Notes under the pieces: model-generated
The model's input: the letters and a program-made list of their open reading frames with translations, nothing else
The model's database searches: none
Told to the model about the DNA's origin: nothing
Shown: positions 1 to 5,669 of the stretch, piece after piece
Position numbering within the stretch: the stretch's first letter is position 1
Layout: every line of letters starts with the position of its first letter
Translations under genes and position numbers: made by a program
Source of the DNA: Psychroflexus sp.
GTDB lineage: Bacteria; Bacteroidota; Bacteroidia; Flavobacteriales; Flavobacteriaceae
Direction: 5' to 3'
NCBI GenBank assembly: GCA_003565575.1
Contig: PXBV01000160.1
Location: 1 to 5,669 of the forward strand
Length of the DNA stretch: 5,669 bases

Positions 1-2
1 AA

Positions 3-19
3 AAACAATATAATTGTTT
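3..19. repeat. Short perfect inverted repeat at left edge
   Basis: Seven-base arms AAACAAT (3-9) and ATTGTTT (13-19) surround the 3-base spacer ATA. No T-run follows the right arm, so it does not look like a complete intrinsic terminator. It could be an operator-like site or chance in AT-rich DNA. It lies about 100 bases upstream of the candidate promoter, and no protein is known to bind it. Low confidence in any function. Confidence 0.3.
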
Positions 20-117
20 ACCAACAGACTATAGAGAAAAGAGCAAAAAAATGTCAAATAGTTGAAATTTAACATGTTGTGACACATTCATACCTCTCTC
101 TGGTCTATATCACCCTT

Positions 118-145
118 TTGTTTTAACTATAACGTTTGATATTTG
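118..145 (+). promoter_or_regulatory. Candidate Bacteroidota-type promoter for the susCD-like operon
   Basis: TTG at 118-120 could serve as the -33 element and GATATTTG at 138-145 as the -7 element. The latter differs from the Bacteroidota consensus TAnnTTTG only at the first base. The 17-base spacing is within the range reported for flavobacterial promoters. Transcription would start near 150-155, giving a leader of roughly 40-45 bases that contains the heptamer array. An alternative -7 box, AACGTTTG at 131-138, also has one mismatch but lacks a TTG at suitable spacing. This is pattern matching only. Confidence 0.4.
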
Positions 146-161
146 TATCTGACTTAATATC

Positions 162-185
162 TAATTGTTAATTGTTAATTGTTAA
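162..185 (+). repeat. Tandem heptamer array (TAATTGT)x3 in the leader
   Basis: Three perfect head-to-tail copies of TAATTGT occupy 162-168, 169-175 and 176-182. A partial fourth copy, TAA, follows at 183-185. The array ends nine bases before the ATG at 195, within the predicted 5' untranslated region and next to the ribosome-binding zone. No Shine-Dalgarno sequence is visible between the array and the start codon, as is usual in Bacteroidota. Copy-number change by slippage would alter leader length without touching the coding frame. Whether it is a regulatory element or an incidental repeat cannot be decided from sequence. Confidence 0.75.
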
Positions 186-194
186 AACAAAGCG

Positions 195-3100
195 ATGAAG
201 AATTTTAAACATTTATTTGCATTTTTTCTCTTCACTAATGCATTTGCCTTCAGTCAAAACTCTATCACGGGTACGGTTCTGGATTCAAATAATATGCCTT
301 TACCAAGTGCGTCTATTGAAATAGAAGGAACACAAGTTGGAACCGCCACAGATTTTGATGGAAAGTTCAACCTAGAAGCAAGTAGCGGAGACGTTTTAGT
401 TGTATCTTTTATTGGTCTAAAAACTCAAAGAGTGCGCGTGGATTCCAGAAGTGATTATACTATCATTTTACAGGAAAGTGATGACCAATTAGATGAGGTA
501 GTAGTAGTTGGTTATGGTACACAGAAAAAGAAAAATCTTACAGGTTCTTTAGAGACCGTTGTATTTGGAGACGAATTAAATCAACCTGTCACCAACTCTG
601 GACAACTCCTATATGGACGTTTTTCTGGAGTCCAGCTAACTCAATCCTCTGGTAACCCCGGAGCTGATGGGTCTTCTATTGTAATTCGTGGTATAGGTAC
701 CTTTGGTAATTCAACACCTTTAGTTGTTATTGATAATATTCAATATGAAGATTTGCAAGCGTTCAACAATCTTGCACCACAAGATATAGAAAGCATCACT
801 GTCCTAAAAGACGCCTCAGCTAGTGCCATTTATGGAGCAAGAGGTGCCAATGGAGTAATTTTAGTCGAAACTAAACGAGGAAAAGAAGGAAAATTTCAGG
901 TAGATTACAATACATTCTACGGACAGCAAGAAGCTACTGTGGTTCCCAATTTTTTGAATGCGAGTGATTACGCTATGTTGATGAATGAGAAGTTTGAGAA
1001 TCAAGATGGTCCAGGATTTATCCCAAGATATTCAGAGCAACAATTAGCTGCTATTAATGATGGCTCCATGCCAGACCAGTTTGCTAATACCAATTGGGCA
1101 AATGAAGTTTTACAAAGAGCTACAATAGTAAATCATAACCTCTCAATTACAGGAGGAACCCAAAAATCATCGTATCGGTTTTCAATGGGATACCTTGGTC
1201 AAGATGCTATTGTGAGAAGTAAGTTTAGAAACGATAGATACAATATGAGTTTCAACATCACTTCAGACGTGAAAGATTGGCTGAAATTTACTAGTGTTAC
1301 CAATGGCTTTTGGAGACGAATTGAGGGGCCAACTGGAGGTCAAAATGCCTTTGATGGTGATAATGGAATTATTTTTGGCTTGCAAAGAACAGCTCCAACC
1401 ATTCCTTTATTTTACAGTAATGGAGAATATGGAATTGTTGATGGAGCTTACTTAGATATTAACAATTCTCTACCAACTCAAAACCCTTTAAGACAAGGCT
1501 TCTTTGGAGAATTTCAAAACGATATCATCAATATAAGCCAGAGAGTAGCTTTTGAGTTTAAATTGTCAGAAAATTTAACTTTTGAAACGAGTGGAAGTAT
1601 TAATGCCGTATATAACCAGTCTTCAGATTTTAGACCAACGTTTCGACTAGCAGATTGGGAAGGTAATGCCATCTTACAAAACGAACAAAACTCCTTAAGA
1701 AATGGAACTAGTTTAGAATACCGCTTGCTTCAAGAAAATATTTTGAGGTATAATTTTGACTTGGACGAAAAGAATAACTTTAATTTTTTAGCTGGACACA
1801 CAGCCATGTATTTTAAAAATGACAACTTTAATGCCAGGCTAAGCGGATTCCCAACTAACAATCTTTTTGAATTTGGAGCTGGGGGTATTACAGATCCAAC
1901 CGTTGGAGGTGGAGCTTTTGAGGAAGCCTTACAATCCTTTTTTGGAAGGGTCAACTACTCTTATGACGGCAAATATTTAGCAGAATTTAATATAAGAAGA
2001 GACGGGTCATCAAAGTTTGGACAGGATTTTAGATATGGAACCTTTCCATCAGCTTCTGTAGGCTGGAGAGTCTCTCAAGAAGATTTTATGCAAAATTTTG
2101 ACTTCATAAGCGATTTGAAACTTCGAGGAAGTTGGGGACTTAGTGGAAACGATCGCGTAGGTAACTACATATTTGCTCAGAATTATAACCCAAATTTAGA
2201 TTACTTTCTTGGAGACAACGCAGTGGTTGGGGTAGGTATAACCAACTTAGCTAACCCATTTATAAGATGGGAGCAAACCGAGCAATACAATTTTGGTTTA
2301 GACCTTAGCCTATTTAAAAATAGACTAGAGATTATTGCAGATTACTTCACCAGAGAAAGTACAGATATCTTATACAATAATTTTCCTATACCAAGTACTA
2401 TAGGTATAAGCAATATAAATGCTAGAAACTCTGCATCTATGATCAACCGCGGACTTGAGTTTGGAGCTAATTTTAGAGGGGTTTCAGGCGATTTTAAATA
2501 CAGCTTTGGCGGAAACTTTACACGATTTTTTATAAATGAAGTTACCGATTTAGGAGAAAATAGTGTGGAAACAATTACCAACCAAAACATCATAAGGGTA
2601 GGAGAACCTTTTAGAGCTTATTTTGGTTATGAAGCAGACGGAATTTTCTCAGACTTTGCAGAAGTAGCCAATCATCCAAGTCAATTTGGAAATCAACTTT
2701 CAGGACCAGGAGATATAAGATACGTAGATGTAAATGGTGACGGCGTAATAGATCAAGATGATAGACAAGTTATAGGAGATCCTAATCCAGATTGGTTAGT
2801 CAATTTTAATGCTTCCTTTGAGTATAAAAATTTTGATATGAGTATGCTGTTTCAAGGTGTAGTGGGTGTAGACCGTTTATTTATGGGGAATGGAAACCTT
2901 CCTATGGAAGACGATAGAAGTAATGTTTTAGACCTATGGTTGGACCGGTGGACCCCCAACAATCCAAACTCTAGTTTACCAAGAGTAGGAGGTCAAGAAA
3001 ACTCCAGAGTATCCACTTTCTATATTGAAGATGCATCGTACTTAAGACTCAAAAATCTTGAAATAGGCTATTCTCTTCCTGAGTCTTTTGTAGAAAAATT

Positions 3101-3257
3101 TAAGATGTCAAAATTCAGAATTTTCTTAGGAGGTCAAAACTTATTAACCTTCACAGGCTTAGAGAATTTTGATCCAGAAGGTGGCGCTGGGCGCTTTAGC
3201 AATAGGAATGTACCCTTGTACAAAGTTTATACAATTGGTTTAAATGCAAAATTTTAA
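195..3257 (+). CDS. SusC-family TonB-dependent outer-membrane glycan transporter
   Basis: This 1020-residue protein is an intact TonB-linked outer-membrane importer, expected to move oligosaccharides into the periplasm in complex with the SusD-like protein encoded next. Visible parts in order: a signal peptide of about 21 residues ending AFSQ; a carboxypeptidase-regulatory-like beta-sandwich at about 23-93 (starts ITGTVLDS, includes ATDFDGKFNL at 51-60); a TonB-box-like stretch LDEVVVVGYG at 99-108; the plug at about 112-230, ending in the SusC hallmark LKDASASAIYGARGANG (204-220); then a beta-barrel ending YTIGLNAKF with a terminal Phe typical of outer-membrane barrels. Residues 845-856 form an EF-hand-like Asp/Asn loop that recurs in this family. 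Length is normal for SusC (about 1000 residues). There is no STN domain before the carboxypeptidase-like domain, so FecR/sigma-type signalling is unlikely. The first ATG gives a good signal peptide and is taken as start. The family call is very secure; the imported sugar is not shown by this protein alone. Confidence 0.97.
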   Translation: MKNFKHLFAFFLFTNAFAFSQNSITGTVLDSNNMPLPSASIEIEGTQVGTATDFDGKFNLEASSGDVLVVSFIGLKTQRVRVDSRSDYTIILQESDDQLDEVVVVGYGTQKKKNLTGSLETVVFGDELNQPVTNSGQLLYGRFSGVQLTQSSGNPGADGSSIVIRGIGTFGNSTPLVVIDNIQYEDLQAFNNLAPQDIESITVLKDASASAIYGARGANGVILVETKRGKEGKFQVDYNTFYGQQEATVVPNFLNASDYAMLMNEKFENQDGPGFIPRYSEQQLAAINDGSMPDQFANTNWANEVLQRATIVNHNLSITGGTQKSSYRFSMGYLGQDAIVRSKFRNDRYNMSFNITSDVKDWLKFTSVTNGFWRRIEGPTGGQNAFDGDNGIIFGLQRTAPTIPLFYSNGEYGIVDGAYLDINNSLPTQNPLRQGFFGEFQNDIINISQRVAFEFKLSENLTFETSGSINAVYNQSSDFRPTFRLADWEGNAILQNEQNSLRNGTSLEYRLLQENILRYNFDLDEKNNFNFLAGHTAMYFKNDNFNARLSGFPTNNLFEFGAGGITDPTVGGGAFEEALQSFFGRVNYSYDGKYLAEFNIRRDGSSKFGQDFRYGTFPSASVGWRVSQEDFMQNFDFISDLKLRGSWGLSGNDRVGNYIFAQNYNPNLDYFLGDNAVVGVGITNLANPFIRWEQTEQYNFGLDLSLFKNRLEIIADYFTRESTDILYNNFPIPSTIGISNINARNSASMINRGLEFGANFRGVSGDFKYSFGGNFTRFFINEVTDLGENSVETITNQNIIRVGEPFRAYFGYEADGIFSDFAEVANHPSQFGNQLSGPGDIRYVDVNGDGVIDQDDRQVIGDPNPDWLVNFNASFEYKNFDMSMLFQGVVGVDRLFMGNGNLPMEDDRSNVLDLWLDRWTPNNPNSSLPRVGGQENSRVSTFYIEDASYLRLKNLEIGYSLPESFVEKFKMSKFRIFLGGQNLLTFTGLENFDPEGGAGRFSNRNVPLYKVYTIGLNAKF

Positions 3258-3261
3258 AAAA

Positions 3262-4815
3262 ATGAAAAAGATAGTTAGTTTATTGCTGTTATGTTCAGTC
3301 TTAGTTAGCTGTAGTGATGACTTTTTGGAAAGGGCTTCACTCACTCAAATTGCAGAAGACAATTTTTGGAAAAGTGAAGAAGACGCTTTCTTAGCCCTTA
3401 ATGGGGTTTATGCATCACTCCAAGGCACTTCTATGTATGGAGGTGGTTTAAATGAATGGATTGGTTTTCCTGGCTTTGATAATTTTGGTGATAATGCCTT
3501 TAATCAATTTAAGTGGGAAGGAGCCGGTATTTTTATGGAGGGTACTTTAACCGCAGATGCTGGACCCATTAATGCCATCTGGGGAGACCTCTACAGAGGT
3601 ATTGCTAGGGCTAACCTTGTGATTCAAAATGTACAAAACATTGATGATACATTGATTGATGAAAATTCTAGAAATGATATTCTAGGGCAAGCCTATTTCT
3701 TAAGAGCCTTAATGTATTTTAACCTTGCTGTGTACTTTGAAGACGTGCCGCTGATTACAGAACCTCAACAGTTAGAAGATGCTTTTGTGTCTAAAAACAA
3801 TTATGCAGAAGTGACCGCGCAGGTAATTGAAGATCTTTTGGATGCTGTAGATTTATTACCTATGCCATCTTCTCGCGCTTCCAATCAATTTGGATATGCT
3901 ACAAAAGGAGCAGCTCTAGGTCTTTTAGCAAGAGTACAGCTTTACAACCAAAACTATTCGGGTGAAAACGGAGTATTGTTTGCAACTCAAGAATTATTAG
4001 GAATGGGCTACTCCTTACATCCAAATTATGGAGACTTATTTAGCTTACAAGGACAAGATTCTCCAGAGATTGTATTTTCTGTTAGGTTTGATAGAGACCC
4101 AAACAATAGTAATGGTGAAACTTTTTCGGCGACTTTTTTAGGTTCACCAAAAGTGGATGAACGTCCAATGCCTAATTTAGTGAATGATTACTATGCAACA
4201 GATGGCTTACCAATATCTGAGTCTCCACTGTTTGACCCTCAAAACGAAAGGGACAACAGAGACCCTCGTGCTGGAGCAACCATATACTTCCAAGGTGATT
4301 TATTCCTTCTAGAACCAGACCAAAGAGCGTTTACAGGCAATAGTCCTACAGGTTATGCAAAGCGAAAGTATATAAGACAAGCCCCAGAACCCGATAGTGG
4401 AGGTGTAGGTGAACCTGGATCTCAAGACTTTTATGTGATTCGTTATGCAGATGTCTTACTGATGCGAGCAGAAGCTCTAGCAGAAACTGGAGACCTTGGG
4501 GCTGCAGCAAGCCTTGTCAACCAGGTAAGAGACAGGGTAAATATGCCAAGTGTACAGCAAGTGGAAGGTATAACTACTCAAGAAGCAATGATTGAAATTG
4601 TGAGGCATGAGCGCAGAGTTGAATTAGCTTTAGAAGGTCTACGATTCATGGATTTAAAACGATGGGGAGAATTACAAGATGCCTTTGCAAGAGCCGCCGC
4701 AGACCCTGTAGGCCCATATAATCCAAGTTTTCAAGGTCTAAGATCAGAATTCTTTCCAATACCGCAGAATGAAATAGATGTTAACCCAGAATTGGAACAA
4801 CACCCAGCTTGGTAA
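3262..4815 (+). CDS. SusD/RagB-family surface glycan-binding lipoprotein
   Basis: This is the partner of the preceding SusC-like transporter: an outer-membrane, surface-exposed lipoprotein that captures oligosaccharides and caps the barrel. Counting from the ATG at 3262 it has 517 residues, normal for SusD. The signal peptide ends in lipobox LVSC with the lipidated Cys at 17; the following Ser-Asp-Asp resembles the acidic export signal that sends Bacteroidota lipoproteins to the cell surface. The SusD-like N-terminal region spans about 18-225 (NFWKSEEDAFLALNGVYASL at 34-53, AYFLRALMYFNLAVYFEDVP at 144-163). The C-terminal RagB/SusD region runs from about 265 to the end, with IRYADVLLMRAEAL (393-406), RHERRVELALEGLRFMDLKR (448-467) and the family-typical ending FFPIPQNEIDVNPELEQHP. 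An in-frame ATG at 3244 would give 523 residues and overlap the upstream gene by 14 bases. I prefer 3262 because it lies four bases past the upstream stop, follows an A-rich stretch and gives a standard MKK signal peptide. The tight spacing implies co-transcription and probably coupled translation. Confidence 0.97.
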   Translation: MKKIVSLLLLCSVLVSCSDDFLERASLTQIAEDNFWKSEEDAFLALNGVYASLQGTSMYGGGLNEWIGFPGFDNFGDNAFNQFKWEGAGIFMEGTLTADAGPINAIWGDLYRGIARANLVIQNVQNIDDTLIDENSRNDILGQAYFLRALMYFNLAVYFEDVPLITEPQQLEDAFVSKNNYAEVTAQVIEDLLDAVDLLPMPSSRASNQFGYATKGAALGLLARVQLYNQNYSGENGVLFATQELLGMGYSLHPNYGDLFSLQGQDSPEIVFSVRFDRDPNNSNGETFSATFLGSPKVDERPMPNLVNDYYATDGLPISESPLFDPQNERDNRDPRAGATIYFQGDLFLLEPDQRAFTGNSPTGYAKRKYIRQAPEPDSGGVGEPGSQDFYVIRYADVLLMRAEALAETGDLGAAASLVNQVRDRVNMPSVQQVEGITTQEAMIEIVRHERRVELALEGLRFMDLKRWGELQDAFARAAADPVGPYNPSFQGLRSEFFPIPQNEIDVNPELEQHPAW

Positions 4816-4872
4816 ATCTAAATTGGGTTTTAAAATTGACTTTGATAAATTAAAAATTAAAAAAATTGAATT
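4816..4872 (+). other. 57-bp AT-rich intergenic gap inside the operon
   Basis: The gap between the SusD-like stop and the third gene is strongly A/T-rich, especially 4846-4865. I see no hairpin followed by a T-run, so no terminator. TGACTTTG at 4837-4844 resembles a -7 box with one mismatch, but the nearest upstream TTG (4823-4825) is only 11 bases away, too close for a proper promoter. The simplest reading is read-through from the upstream pair, with the A-rich stretch helping translation initiation at 4873. Confidence 0.5.
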
Positions 4873-5669
4873 ATGAATATGAAATGGATAAAAACACTAA
4901 TGTTTTTGAGTATGGCGCTTGCCATAGTGAGCTGTAGCAGTGATGATGATTTTACTGATGATGTTGCTGAAGAAGACTCAGTTGAAACGCCAGATGAAGA
5001 AGAAGTAGTTATAGGTAAAAGAGGAGCAGCATACACCAATAGAAGAGAAAATTGGTCGCACCAAACCGCTAAACTCAAACCCCATTGGATGTACAGTTGG
5101 GGAAATGTGATGGCCGATGAAATTCCAGAAAACGTGGAGTTTGTTCCTATGATTTGGGGAAGAGGCGCTGCAGAAAGCGATGATGTTATTAACCGCATGA
5201 AACAGCTCAAAAATGAAGGGAAAGTTAAGTATTTACTTGGTTTTAATGAACCTGATAACCCACCACAAGCCAATATGACTGTGGAAGAAGCCATCGCTTT
5301 ATGGCCGAGGTTAGAAGAAGTAGGACTCCCTTTGGGTTCTCCAGCCACAGTTCAACCAGACAACGATTGGATGAAGGATTTTATGGCGCAAGCAGAGCAG
5401 CTCGACTATAGAATAGATTTTATTAACATGCACCATTACGGAGGAACTTCTGTACCAGCATTGATTAATAAGCTAAGGACTACTTACAATGACTACGGAG
5501 AACGCCCTATTTGGATTAAAGAATTTGCTGTAGCAGATTGGCAAGCAACCTCACCATCTGCCAATGTACATAGCGTACAGTCTGTTGTGCAATTTATGGA
5601 TCAAGCGCTTAATGCCTTAGAAGAAATTCCTTATGTACATAGGTATGCTTGGTTCGATACTAGAAATCA
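4873..5669 (+). CDS. Asl1-like / GH128-type glycoside hydrolase lipoprotein, 3' end cut by window
   Basis: The frame is open from ATG 4873 to the window edge (265 complete codons, no stop), so the C-terminus is missing. An in-frame TGA at 4867-4869 rules out an earlier start; ATG 4879 is a possible alternative. The signal peptide ends AIVSC with the lipidated Cys at 21, followed by Ser-Ser-Asp-Asp-Asp, a strong surface-export signal, then a very acidic linker to about residue 45 (13 Asp/Glu among residues 24-44). From about 50 the protein matches the Glyco_hydro_cc catalytic core (Pfam PF11790, related to CAZy GH128): HWMYSWGN (71-78), EFVPMIWGRG (89-98), YLLGFNEPDNPPQANMT (120-136), LGSPA (154-158), IDFINMHHYGG (181-191) and RPIWIKEFAVADW (211-223). 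Glu126 in the NEP motif would be the acid/base and Glu217 in the KEF motif the nucleophile; both are present. Characterised GH128 enzymes are endo-beta-1,3-glucanases, so a laminarin-type substrate is the best inference. Family call secure; exact specificity unproven. Its place downstream of the SusCD-like pair suggests a cell-surface enzyme of the same locus. Confidence 0.9.
   Translation, partial: MNMKWIKTLMFLSMALAIVSCSSDDDFTDDVAEEDSVETPDEEEVVIGKRGAAYTNRRENWSHQTAKLKPHWMYSWGNVMADEIPENVEFVPMIWGRGAAESDDVINRMKQLKNEGKVKYLLGFNEPDNPPQANMTVEEAIALWPRLEEVGLPLGSPATVQPDNDWMKDFMAQAEQLDYRIDFINMHHYGGTSVPALINKLRTTYNDYGERPIWIKEFAVADWQATSPSANVHSVQSVVQFMDQALNALEEIPYVHRYAWFDTRN

Noticed and set aside
1..72. 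Plus-strand frame open from the left edge to a TAA at 70-72, a possible tail of an upstream gene
   Set aside because: Only 23 codons, two plus-strand frames are open here, and neither shows a recognisable protein ending.
1..87. Minus-strand frame open from an ATG at 87 to the left edge (29 codons), which could be a divergent gene start
   Set aside because: Too short to judge. Its product is Phe/Leu/Tyr/Asn-rich, as AT-rich non-coding DNA often gives, with no basic N-terminus of a normal signal peptide.
78..92. TGTGA...TCATA resembling half of a CRP-type site
   Set aside because: The spacer is five bases instead of six and the right half is imperfect; enterobacterial CRP sites are not a good model for Bacteroidota.
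1730..1954. Open frame of 74 codons on the minus strand
   Set aside because: Fully antisense to the barrel-coding part of the SusC-like gene; no family features.
2342..2593. Open frame of 83 codons on the minus strand
   Set aside because: Fully antisense to the SusC-like gene; no recognisable domain or start context.
4837..4844. Possible internal -7 promoter box before the third gene
   Set aside because: One mismatch to TAnnTTTG and no -33 TTG at acceptable spacing; read-through is simpler.
4857..5348. Open frame of 163 codons on the minus strand
   Set aside because: It lies antisense to the GH128-like gene, whose sense frame has a lipobox and clear catalytic motifs. The antisense product is Ser/Leu-rich with no recognisable domain, as expected of a shadow frame.

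Overview
The window reads as the front part of a polysaccharide utilization locus (PUL) from a member of the Bacteroidota, most likely a flavobacterium. Four things point there: a SusC-like TonB-dependent transporter next to a SusD-like lipoprotein, lipoprotein signals followed by Ser/Asp-rich export signals, AT-rich DNA with A-rich rather than Shine-Dalgarno-type translation starts, and a leader that fits the Bacteroidota -33/-7 promoter pattern loosely. I cannot name the genus from the sequence.

Layout, all on the + strand. Positions 1-194 are non-coding: a small inverted repeat near the left edge, a candidate promoter at about 118-145, and a tandem array of three 7-bp units just before the first gene. 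Positions 195-3257 encode an intact 1020-residue SusC-family outer-membrane transporter. It is followed almost without a gap by an intact SusD-family surface lipoprotein (start most likely 3262, possibly 3244; stop at 4815). A 57-bp AT-rich gap leads to a third gene at 4873. This gene is cut by the right edge of the window after 265 codons and encodes a lipoprotein with an Asl1-like/GH128-type glycoside hydrolase core.

How the genes would work together (inference from the families): the GH128-like lipoprotein would bind or cut a beta-1,3-glucan such as laminarin at the cell surface. SusD would capture the oligosaccharides as a lid over SusC, and SusC would import them to the periplasm using TonB energy. 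The transporter lacks an N-terminal STN signalling domain, so sigma/anti-sigma control through this protein is not expected. The regulator, the remaining enzymes and the end of the operon lie outside the window. The substrate call rests only on the third gene. I did not find a clearly undescribed system; the most useful leads are an enzyme-like gene in the position often held by a surface glycan-binding protein, and the heptamer array in the leader.
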